From positions 8,308,001 through 8,372,000 of the forward strand of contig OX387198.1 of assembly GCA_947561715.1 (NCBI GenBank): a stretch of 64,000 nucleotides of DNA, written 5' to 3'. The notes under the pieces were generated by a model. It had not been told where the DNA came from. It did no database searches and saw only the letters and a program-made list of their open reading frames with translations. This stretch comes from Ascidia mentula. Lineage: Eukaryota; Chordata; Ascidiacea; Phlebobranchia; Ascidiidae. The translations under genes and the position numbers were made by a program. Below, one piece after another: positions 48,817 to 59,834 of the stretch. Positions within the stretch are counted from its first letter, which is position 1. Every line of letters starts with the position of its first letter.

Positions 48817-50263
48817 CTAATAATTACACACACACAATGACTTATGTTTGAACTTGTCGAATATCGGCAACCACACGTCACGCATAAAATCCTCTTGGTC
48901 GGGGATAAAGCTGTGAGCAGCGTATTGCGGAGGCTGCACCATAATAACTCGTGGCCGTTTTCGATTTTGGCGGGCAAAATCAGTCACAAAAGTGTCTTCA
49001 ACTTCATGGAAATTGAGCAGATGTCTCGCAATCTGCACTGTTGCAATGTACATTCCGAAGCAAGGTAACATTTGTTCTTTGCAGTCTTTGCCATTGGTAA
49101 AGTTTCTTTTTGACACGTCTTGCAAACACATAACCCTCAAACTGGTAAATTTATCTGCCTGATGTAATTTTGTATATCCACCAATGGATTCTTGCAAAGC
49201 TCCGAGGTCAACCAGCACGTTGTCATTGGCCAAGGCGTAATGGTAGTTTTCTGGAAGATGTCTAGAAGCCCATTGCATTCCTGCTATCGCCCCCGCGCTG
49301 TTCAAAAAACATAAAATGGTTTACTGCTTTTTATAAACTTTAACTGCAAATGACCAGAAAGAAATGTGTCAATCCAAGACTTTTATATCGTAATATAATG
49401 GCCTGCTACCGGCATTTATCTCCACCCTTATAAACGGGAAGATCCCCATATCTCCAGCTTTCCTCCCACAGCAGATCGTTAATTTTGGTGTGATGCGTTT
49501 CGCTCACAACAAAAACCACGTTTATGAAACCGCCATCGACGTAGTCCCACGAAGCCCACGTGCGACGGATAAGTTCACGACGTCCGAGGTTGTCGGGGCT
49601 TGATTTTACGAAAATTACTAGCTTACTAATTGACCCTGAGCGAAAAAACAGTCCAGTTATGCAATAACAGAAACATATAGTTAAAGTTTTTTAAACAGTG
49701 ATCTATATTGTATAAGATTGTAATCGACACACTCTGTTTTGTATATAGTTGTGTTTAAATTTACCTTTTGTTGTGTTGCACCGAGTTAAGTTGCAAGGTA
49801 AGGTAAAAGGCACTTTAGGTTGCCAAACCACGTGAAGTTTTGGATGCCGCTGTCGCTGGCCCCATGTATCTCTTCCAAGCAGCGATTGGGAATCTGGGTT
49901 TAGGTTTCTGTCAAACAATGGATCGCAAAATACACTACAAAGCATTCATGTGTACAACAAAGCTTGTAACCACAAAACGTATTACAGTTGTTTTGTTCCA
50001 AGAACCCATCGCAGTTTGATTGTGTTACTGTGACAAACATTTTACACAACTGGGAGTTATATTTACTGGTTTACTCAAAAAATATCCCAGTTCTAATGTC
50101 ATGCAGTTGTTAAGTAACTGTTAACTACTTACCGTTTTAAGGCTATGCTCGTTTTCAACATATAACCTTGGAAGAGATACAACAACAGAAAAATATAAAA
50201 TGTAACAGCCACAAGCCTGAGGGCCTTTTGACTTAACTGAGTTCCAAAAACTGATATCTCCAT
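48817..50263 (-). CDS. GT31 beta-1,3-galactosyltransferase-like protein A2, metal-binding motif altered
   Basis: Same four-exon design as A1: anchor exon from ATG 50263, stem exon about 49934-49766, RRTW exon about 49635-49410, catalytic exon 49297-48817 (stop TAG). It differs from A1 by two extra residues (Ile-Met in RVIMVQPP) and a few substitutions (ESIGGYTKLHQ). The N-D-N motif is retained, so it too lacks the canonical metal-binding aspartates. No frameshift or stop is visible. Confidence 0.85.
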
Positions 50264-52147
50264 AACTGTTTTCCTACAGGCTATCTGAAAATGCTCCAGC
50301 TAAGTCTATCAAAAAAGCATAACGTCAACTTGTGCATTCAACATTACAATAATTTATTCAATGTCTTAGAATCGCACGACCGCAACCTGGCTGTTAAACC
50401 GCCGTAGTCTACGTAAACTCTCCCAGGTAATGCTGGTATTCAAGACAAAGACAAAGAGTGTCACGTTTCAATCTTTTAATCTTCTAATTTCGGGCGTATA
50501 AAGAACCTACGTATAAAATCAGTTTACAACAAGTGTCTTACATTTCAGGACGAAAATCTTGTCGGCTCCAGTTTTGGTGCACACACACTCACGCTGTACG
50601 CGCGTGGGTAGTTAGTCTAGCAATGCCCACAGGCACGAAAACGTCATGACGGTAACGAAAAACGACGACATAATGGTCACACGACACACGTGCACAGTTT
50701 CTTATGTTTGAATTGGCCATAGATTAACTTCCAATCTTCTCGCAAAAACTGCGCAATTGCGAGGTTTGTTTTCTGGCAAAACCAGTATAGTGCGTGGCTG
50801 CGTAGCTCGCACCTTGCACTACCATTGACTCTGGAATCGAAAGCTTCTCTCGCAAGATTCCCGTGATCCAAACGTCGTCGACACGAAGTGGTTCAAAATC
50901 ACGGGAAATTTTTAGGAGCCTTTGAGCCATGCCCACGGAAGTAGCGTACATGCCGCCGAGGCAAGATTTCTGGCCCGTACTCCTCCTTGGAGATGAACCA
51001 CTTGCTTCCTGCATTGCGAAATGGCCTGGCCTTGTCAAGTACACGATACAGACATATTAGAGGAAAGATATATGTGGCGTTGCTGCCAAAGATGTTCATG
51101 TTGGACTCGATGGTTTCTTGCATGACACCAAGATTCACGAGAAAGTCATCGTCCGCTGTCGCGTACAAATAATGATGTGGAAGGTTTTCTGTTGCCCATT
51201 GCATTCCCGTTAGCGTTTTTGTTGCTATGTGCCTACAGTTACAAGAATGTGTGCTTGGGGTTTAGTACAATGAGATAATTTGCCGTTCTCATATATGTTT
51301 CTTTATGCGCTATTACGATTCCAAAAATGCTACATCATCCTTAACCAACGCACTGCACGTTAATAGGGCTTGTACAAAAATCATTATATTTTAAGGAAAC
51401 AAAACAGCCACTAATGATTATTGGAATATTAACAGGCGTCTAAAATACCGAAATGGAAGACGCGGTAGAAGGTACGGACAATCATTTCTACCTTCATTGA
51501 CTATGAATGATACCGCGCCCAACGAAGCTGCTTTGTATGCCACAGGTGTACGATCTTGCGTGAATGGGAAAAAAACACAGTAGTCTTTGTGCGTCTTTCA
51601 ACCAGCAAACCAACCAGTTTGTTATTGTAATATACCTGTAATCGTCTGGACCGTTATAGTTCAATATGTCAGAGTTCCTCAAAGCTTCCTCCCGCAGCAA
51701 ATCTTTTGTCATCTGGTTATCCGGGGCCCCGATGACAAAAATAACCTGCATGAAGCCAGTTTGTATGAAATTCCAGTAACCCCAAGTGCGACGAACCAGA
51801 TTGCGTTTTTGGAAGTTGCCAGCCGTTGATTTTATGAACACTACCAGGTTCCAATTCCTATCTGCATACAAAATAACAAGTTAAGGTGGCTGTACACAGA
51901 ATGCGTAATGCGTGAACGTACGTAAATCGCATCCGAAAACGGACCGACAGATTACGCACGTAAACGGACCGAATTTTCGTTCCGAACCATCCGTTAAAAG
52001 GCACTGTACACAGAATCCGTTATCGTACGAATTTACGCTTGGTTGCGTATGTCAACAAAGGACCGATGACTGCTGCTGCTGCGCACATGTACAATACAAT
52101 TGCAGATCAGTGATTTTCCTTTGGTATCCTTGCTCAAAGATGGCGGA

Positions 52148-52275
52148 TACTTATATCAACAATAATGGCAAACGTTGAAACTGCAACTCAAGTTGTTAAG
52201 GCTACTGTGGTTTTACATAACTGGTTGCAGAGCAAAAATTTGAAGAAGTCTTTGGAAACTAGGGAATGCAGTGCA
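52148..52275 (+). pseudogene. Harbinger DDE transposase C-terminal remnant
   Basis: A short reading contains VVKATVVLHNWLQ, matching the 'KA...LHN(F/Y)L' block near the C-terminus of Harbinger transposases. No upstream catalytic region remains within the element, and a stop lies about 30 codons downstream. Confidence 0.6.
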
Positions 52276-53499
52276 TTGGTGCCTATGAAGTAACTGTTGA
52301 ACTTGTTGAGGGAGCTTGACGACAAGAGGAAACTGTATGTCTTCCCAACATCAAACATTTCACCACCATTCATTGTATGCAAGGCAAATAAGAGACTTGC
52401 TGAAGGACTACTTCAGCAGCAGCCAGGGGGAAGTTGCTTGGCATTACAACATTTTTTTTCCCTGTTTCACAGGGAACAACCCTTGAGTAAGGCCGACTGC
52501 TTTTCTTTTTTATGTTTATTGTTTTTTTTTGTAATAAAATAACAGTTAATGCATACTGAATGTTGGCATATATAACAATGCAAATTGAAGAGGTATTTGA
52601 AGGAAATAAAAAACACTACAGATGAATAGAACACTGGCAGTAAAATACTAAAGAAAGTGAACAGTGAAATGAAAAGAGCAGTACCAATACTTGTGTTTCA
52701 AGTAAATTGCAGTCCAACATGTGAAAAAGAACTGAAAGCAGTTCGATATTTGCATATATACAATGAATACAAAGCTATACAATCTCCGCAGTTTCCTGCA
52801 TCTCAACTTTGTCATAATCTGCCAGTATTATAGTAATGGCTACAAAAGCTTTATGAATGTTGTTTGGCAATGCATCTAATCTTTGTTCAATAATTTTGGC
52901 ATAATGGAATGCTGAGGTTTTTTTAGTTGTTCAGAAATCAAAGCATTGGTTGTGTGCAAAGTTTCACCCAATTGTTCCCATGCAAAATCATTGCAATTAA
53001 ATGATATAAATTATTTTACATATCCTCTTGCTAGGTTTAAATAATATTACCGATAGATCCACACCCGCTGCCTTCCTCCTTCTCTTTTTACCAACTGAAC
53101 TGGGTGAATGACCAGTTAATGCTTGTTGATTTCGTTTTTTTGGGGGTTTCTAAACTTTCAGGTGTACCAATTTCATGTACTTCGGGCTGTTTACCTGAAG
53201 TATCAGGACTTATGCCTAAAAAATACAGGACCTTGTCCTAACAGTTTATTAACATGCTGTTGATTGTATTACCAATGTCTGCTGCCTCACAAAAAGCAGA
53301 GTAAACTTGTTGTTCTGCTGTCAAAGTTGGGTCCTCTTGCAAAATGTGAGACTCAGTGCTAAACATGCAGTAAGTTCAGATACAACCAAATAAGTTTAAT
53401 AACAATATTGCATGCGATGCTTTGTATAATTGTCCAAAAACATCATTGATGAAAAGTATGGCCAGGTTGGTGTAGGTATGTAACCAGATCCACTTGGTC

Positions 53500-53775
53500 T
53501 CTGCTTCTTTCTTTTTGCGTACATACGTATCTCTTAGGTTTCTCCATTTTTCTTTGGCACTTTTATCTTTCAAAGGCAGGCGAAAACATTATCTTTGCTT
53601 GGACAAATTGTACAACAATAAAATTTCGAAGTTTTATAATTTTTGTTAACTGTTATACCACACGCTTTGCCAACAGCATCCCATGCATTTTTGAAAATAT
53701 ATTTTGACACAATGTTTTGTATTTTTTATATCATATAAAGCTGGTCTTTCACGGACAAGTTCAATCAGTTTTTTT
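53500..53775 (-). pseudogene. MADF (Myb/SANT-like) protein remnant of the Harbinger element
   Basis: Minus-strand pieces in order read VRERPALYDIKN, then FKNAWDAVGKACG after a one-base frame change, then SAKEKWRNLRDTYVRKKKE. This is the MADF DNA-binding domain usually encoded as the second protein of Harbinger elements. The frameshift and split exons indicate decay. Confidence 0.65.
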
Positions 53776-55347
53776 CTTTACTATATTCCTACCAGTTGTT
53801 ATGCCATTGTAACAGCTATTATTACTGATAATCACTGCCTCAAAAAGATATTTATCCCAAACAAGGGTAAAAAATCAACTGTTGATCTTAAAAGTACCAT
53901 TTTAACCTTTCAAGTATGCATAAATATTACAAAAACCCACTTTATTAAAGATGGGTATATTTTCACAGCAACAAAATCGCATGCGTACGTGCGTAAAAAT
54001 CAAACATGTTTGATCGCGTCGGATGGCCTTGCGTTAACGCATGGTTCGCAAGTTTCGGACGTTACGCATTCTGTGTAAAGACCCCGTCGGAAGGCGACGG
54101 ACCGAATTTTTACGCGCGTATGCGCTTACGGACGAAAACGGACCGAAACGCATCCTGTGTACAGCCACCTTTACACTTCATTATTATTGAAAATGTTGCA
54201 TAACGGCGTGTATAAAGAATTTCGTTTATTTGAGATCTCCAGTGTTTCTTTGTTGTCGTCAGGAAAATAACATCAACCGATAAACTTCCCAACGTAACCA
54301 AGTTAAACGTCAATCCAAGTTGTTGGGTTGAAGAATAGGATTTAAGCACGCTGCCAAAACTTAAACAAGCGCTTGTTACGCTGTTTCAGAAACATCAATG
54401 CTGCATTTACTATACATGAATGTTTGGTTTGACTTATATATGACAATGCTGCAATCGCTACAAAAACATATTTTTTAATTTCAGTGCTGGACGACCCGGA
54501 AAGAGGAACTGACAACCACCAGTGTGTAAATGAGCTTAGTTTCTGTGACGTTAAACCAGGGCCGCTTACCATTCCTTGTCCTGCAAGGGTTGCAATTTTC
54601 CTCCAACAGAGCCCTTGGCTCATGAAAGTAGGTCAAATTGACATAGTCTTTGCTTCGGTTTGAGACTATTGGAAGTTCACTGTTGTTGACAGCGACAGGT
54701 TCTTCCGTTACGTTTACGGGCGTATCAGTCCAGTTGACATAGTCGTTGATTTCGTAGCTGGGTATCCAATTCCGAATCCTAAAGTGCACATAATCATGCC
54801 GAGGCTTATAGTGCTGTTTGTGGAAGCAACTACGTTTTTGTGTTTGTAAATTTATGTAGCGTATTTACTCGATTGTAAGCCACAGCTTATAAACTTTTTT
54901 AACCTACCGTTTGTGCAATCGAGGACGGCTTACATTTATTTTTTATTTGAAATTACGCAATGTGAAGAGCGTTAGCCATGTCAACAACAAAAACAAAAGA
55001 GCGTTCATCTCTTGTATATTTGCATAACAATTTTGGTACAAACACGTTTCCAGCAACGTTTCTGTCGAACAGCAAAAAGCACTTTGTAAAAAGCCCAAGT
55101 ATAATATGTCGCTTTGCCTGAAATAGATATCATATAGGAAAGAGTCACCTGAAAAAGTCCCTAAAGATTGGTTTTGGGTTAGAAGAATGGACTAAACGTG
55201 TGTCATCTATTTTGATTTCTACATCTAATGTAACACCGCTTTGCGTAAAACAATGGTAATGTTGACTCCTAATATGGCTCCGTGAGCAGACTTACTTTTT
55301 GGAATAGAAAGACACGTTGCGATATCAGGCGGAATTACAGTGACCAA

Positions 55348-55560
55348 ATCAAATCATGTTTATTTTGCGAAAAAAAGCAACTACGCGTAAGAACAATATA
55401 CAAGGAAATGAAATGGCATGGGCACCGATAAAACTATCAAGGTTATCGAGTCAGGCGCCCAGCATGTAAAGGTGATTTCCTCACGAAGAATCACCGTCAG
55501 TCGTAGGATCGCAGCCAGTCGCACTGGGAGGTGATGGGAGCGACAAGTTGCCATTGGTGA
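55348..55560 (-). repeat. Dispersed repeat with GATTT-type tail, copy in unit 3
   Basis: Same insertion point as the copy at 48345-48560 relative to gene A, so it was present before units 2 and 3 separated. Small indels distinguish the two copies. Confidence 0.65.
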
Positions 55561-55817
55561 ATGAGCGATCAACTGCTACCTCTGTTCAAGTGAACGAGTA
55601 TTTGGGTATAATGTGCGAACAGATCATAGTAGGCATTTATGACAAGTTGCGATAAAAAAAGACTGTCGTCGAGCCGGTTGCCAGAAGGCTTTGGGAGTTC
55701 TGCAACAAAGTATAACTCCATCTGCATCTTTCGTTTCGTCTGAGTTTTAAAGTTGAGATTTGAATTAGGTTAAGAAACATGCGTGCATAACTTTATCCGC
55801 CACAGTTATATGTTGCA

Positions 55818-57270
55818 CTAATAATTACACACACACAATGACTTATGTTTGAACTTGTCGAATATCGGCAACCACACGTCACGCATAAAATCCTCTTGGT
55901 CGGGGATAAAGCTGTGAGCAGCGTATTGCGGAGGCTGCACCATAATAACTCGTGGCCGTTTTCGATTTTGGCGGGCAAAATCAGTCACTAAAGTGTCTTC
56001 AACTTCATGTAAATTAAGCAGATGTCTCGCAATCTGCACTGTTGCAATGTACATTCCGAAGCAAGGTAACATTTGTTCTTTGCAGTCTTTGCCATTGGTA
56101 AAGTTTCTTTTTGACACGTCTTGCAAACACATAACCCTCAAACTGGTAAATTTATCTGCCTGATGTAATTTTGTATATCCACCAATGGATTCTTGCAAAG
56201 CTCCGAGGTCAACCAGCACGTTGTCGTTGGCCAAGGCGTAATGGTAGTTTTCTGGAAGATGTCTAGAAGCCCATTGCATTCCTGCTATCGCCCCCGCGCT
56301 GTTCAAAAAACATAAAATGGTTTACTGCTTTTTATAAACTTTAACTGCAAATGACCAGAAAGAAATGTGTCAATCCAAGACTTTTATATCGTAATATAAT
56401 GGCCTGCTACCGGCATTTATCTCCACCCTTATAAACGAGAAGATCCCCATATCTCCAGCTTTCCTCCCACAGCAGATCGTTGATTTTGGTGTGATGCGTT
56501 TCGCTCACAACAAAAACCACGTTTATGAAACCGCCGTCGACGTAGTCCCACGAAGCCCACGTGCGACGGATAAGTTCACGACGTCCGAGGTTGTCGGGGC
56601 TTGATTTTACGAAAATTACTAGCTTACTAATTGACCCTGAGCGAAAAAAAAAGTCCAGTTATGCAATAACAGAACATATAGTTAAAGTTTTTAAAACAGT
56701 GATCTATATTGTATAAGATTGTAGTCGACACACTCTGTTTTGTATATCGAGTCCACAGTTGTGTTTTAAATTTTACCTTTTGTTGTGTTGCACCGAGTTA
56801 AGTTGCAAGGTAAGGTAAAAGGCAATTTAGGTTGCCAAACCACGTGAAGTTTTGGATGCCGCTGTCGCTGGCCCCATGTATCTCTTCCAAGCAGCGATTG
56901 GGAATCTGGGTTTAGGTTTCTGCCAAACAATGGACCGTAAAATACACTACAAAGCATTCATGTGTAAAACAAAGCTTGTAATTACAAAACGTATTACAGT
57001 TGTTTTGTACCAAGAACCCGTCGCAGTTTGATTGTGTTACTGTGACAAACATTTCTACAAACTGGGAATTGTATTTACCGGTTTAAAAATATCCCACGTC
57101 TAATGTCATGCAGTTGTTAAGTAGTTGTTAACTACTTACCGTTTTAAGGCTATGCTCGTTTTCAACATATAACCTTGGAAGAGATACAACAACAGAAAAA
57201 TATAAAATGTAACAGCCACAAGCCTGAAGGCCTTTTGACTCAACTGAGTTGCAAAAAGTGATATCTCCAT
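55818..57270 (-). CDS. GT31 beta-1,3-galactosyltransferase-like protein A3, metal-binding motif altered
   Basis: Four exons as in A1/A2: ATG at 57270 (anchor, LVAVTFYIFLLLYLF), stem about 56946-56777, RRTW exon about 56637-56410, catalytic exon 56298-55818. It is almost identical to A2; substitutions such as LLNLHEVEDTLVTD change the conserved acidic block further. The N-D-N motif is kept. The frame is open throughout. Confidence 0.85.
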
Positions 57271-57446
57271 AATTGTTTTCGTAAAGACTATCTAAAAATG
57301 CACCATCCAAGGCTACAAAGAAAGCATTACGTCAACTTGTGCATTCAACATTACAATAATTCAAGAATTTAATCAATGTCTTAGAATCGCACGACCACAC
57401 CCTGACTGTTAAACCGCCGTAGTCTACGTAAACTCTCCCAGACAAT

Positions 57447-59655
57447 GCCTATTCAGACTGGGGCGTTGATTTTTTTATGCGTGTCAAACATCTTGAGAAA
57501 AGTTGTCGTGCGTATCGAATAGTAACAATGTCGTATCTGGTAACTAACGCATGAGAACGACCAGGCTTAATTCGATTACTTAATGCATTTGGGTAAAATG
57601 CGATTTTTTTTAATAAATCTTGTCGCATCATTTTTTACGGCGATTTGCTGTCTACTGCTTTTGGGGTCAAAATATGTGCAAATAATTGCGTGCTTTTGCT
57701 GTTTGCAAGCGTTGGAAGGCTAAATCGAGTAATATTATCAACCACTATGGCTGTTATGTCAAATAAACTACTTTGCTTGTTATGTTTTTTCTGGTACAAT
57801 AACAGTATCTGTGCACGCAGTAATGCAGTGTTTTGGGAATATTTATTTTGCAAAAACTGGTCATTTTGACATAAAAAGTTGACAAACGATGGTATCGATT
57901 TCTGTTTCTTGATGAAGATGGAGGTGAAGATATTATGATAAACTACATTATCAAAATCAGTTGATCAGTAAATACCCCACCAACACCATGTTCATACTGC
58001 TGAGCGCAAATGTTTCCTGTAAATTCCAGCACCAAACAATACTTTTGTGTATAATATGGGTTTGAAAAAGTTAAGTCTTGACAAAATATATGTTGATTGC
58101 TGAAAAATAGTAAAGGACAGTGGGAATACTTCCATGTAAACCAACCAAAATGTTATGTATGTGTTTGCACATAAATGTACTCAGAAGCATTTTAATAAAG
58201 ACATATCTACATCACATTCTTGTTGTGTTTTACTTGTAACTGATCTGCAAAGACAAAAACAGACCAGTAAAGAAATTATTGTTAAAATATTTAGGTCCAG
58301 TTTGGCGAAAACGAAAGGCAATTGTATTTAGTTCAACAAAATATTACATATTTTCAACTGTTTTCATGAGCATTCAATCAAGTTTTATGGTTAGAGTAAA
58401 CAAATATACATCTGTTATATGTGCAATAGTTTAACAAAAATAACTTCCTTCAAATTCAAACCGTTTTTTTTTTTTGGGGGGGGGGGGGGGATATCAGACA
58501 AGTCAAACTTTTGGACAAAAACTCCAATTTACAACAAAATATTTATAAAAGAGTCAAATAGAAAACGGTAATAAGTGGAAAAATGCATAAAGAAGATTAA
58601 TGGTACATAATTGCATAGGAGACATTATAACCATATCTCTGCCTGTAAAATGACGTCATGATTATGTGACTAGATTTATTACTTCAACACAGTACGTTGA
58701 TACATACTTCAACCAAATATTACATAAGGTGGTATGCTTACACTTTAAAACTTCCATTTACACATGGTGTCCAAAAAACTGTTCGACAAAACATCGCCGT
58801 ACCTCGGAAAGAAGGGTAGGAAATATTTAATATTTTTAATTATTGGAATTAATATAGTACTAACTATAACATACTAAAAATTCAGCTCGAAACTCTACCC
58901 ACGTTTGAAGTAAGTCGAAATTGTTTGCAAGTTTCCTATCTCTTCGTATGCAAAAAGTCGCATTTGATCTCCTGGAAGTCATGCGTGACGGAAACAATCA
59001 GGAGGGGCCGTTGCGCTACCATAAGAGTAAACTATGACTCTATTGGTTTGATAGAGACCGGAAATACAAATTTCTCCCCAAAAATTGTTTGCGGTTTGAA
59101 ATTAAACGTCCTATACTGGCACCAATGCCTTCGAATCACTTTTACCACCAGCATGTACGGCAAAAAAACTACATGTAGATAGGAAAATCGTTGGCGTCCA
59201 ATCTTCGAAAAAAGCCGATACGTCAGGCTTAGTTAAGTTACATAATAGTTCAATTTGTGGACTTTGGTACATACTAATGGTCGGTTCGTGATACTGACAC
59301 CGGTAACTTAACATTTATTCACGCCGCCCGTGTCGAACACTTAGAATGGCGAAAAAGGCATAAATCGACACCCGCCTGTTCAAGACAAGGAGTGTCACGT
59401 TTCAAAAACACGCCAGGTGAAGAAAACAATCCTGCTGTCAATATACCTTCAGACTCTGATTTACCTACTACTTCTTTTTGTGTTGCTAGACTTAAGGTTC
59501 AAAGATACGATGCCTCACTTTAGTGGGAAAGCATAAGTTAGCTCCTAAATGAGTTCAATAAAATTAAATTTGGCGCTCTTTCCGAACATATCACTGGCAA
59601 TAGACCAGCGGCTTTAGAAGCCAATTTTGAGAATTCAAGTAATTTTTGGCTGCAT
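57447..59655. other. Unit 3-specific sequence between A3 and B3
   Basis: About 2 kb absent from units 1 and 2, interrupted at about 59379-59404 by a short block (TTCAAGACAAGGAGTGTCACG) that is homologous to the other units. It contains a pure T run followed by a G run (58465-58490) and no recognisable gene or inverted termini. It may be a composite of decayed insertions. Confidence 0.45.
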
Positions 59656-59834
59656 CTTTTAATTTCGGGCGTATAAAGAACCTACGTATATAATCAGTTT
59701 GCAACAAGTGTCTCACATTTCAGGACGGAAATCTTGTCGGCTCCACTCACGCTGTACGCGCGTGGGCAGTTTGTCTAGCAATGCCGAAAAGCACGAAAAC
59801 ATCATGACGGAAACGAAAAACGACGACATAATGG

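Larger units (their letters stand above)
51884..54170. mobile_element. PIF/Harbinger element, 2287 bp, degraded coding
   Basis: Ends read AGGTGGCTGTACACAGAATG and, inverted from the right, AGGTGGCTGTACACAGGATG, flanked by TTA duplications (51881-51883, 54171-54173), the Harbinger target. Units 1 and 3 lack it, giving the empty site. Near each end a second copy of the CTGTACACAGAATCCGT-type terminus occurs (about 52008 and, inverted, about 54065). Internal coding remnants are a DDE transposase C-terminus and a MADF protein, both incomplete, so the element is non-autonomous. Confidence 0.88.
50677..55008 (-). pseudogene. GT31 beta-1,3-galactosyltransferase-like pseudogene B2
   Basis: Exons: 55008-54959 (anchor), 54778-54570 (stem), 51861-51636 (RRTW exon, uninterrupted), 51232-50677 (catalytic). 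The catalytic exon carries the same 11-bp (about 50965) and 1-bp (about 50744) deletions as B1, so the shift predates their duplication. The donor of intron 1 reads GCGTAA where B1 and B3 have GTGTAA, a weakening change. Intron 2 contains the Harbinger element 51884-54170, ending about 20 bp from the acceptor of the RRTW exon. Confidence 0.85.
48101..55106. repeat. GT31 tandem unit 2 (genes A2 and B2)
   Basis: Second head-to-tail unit, 7.0 kb because it holds the 2287-bp Harbinger element and the dispersed repeat at 48345-48560. Its A half is closest to unit 3 (it shares the dispersed repeat and an extra Ile-Met pair); its B half is closest to unit 1 (shared frameshifts). Such mosaic similarity fits staggered unequal crossover or gene conversion. 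Confidence 0.85.
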
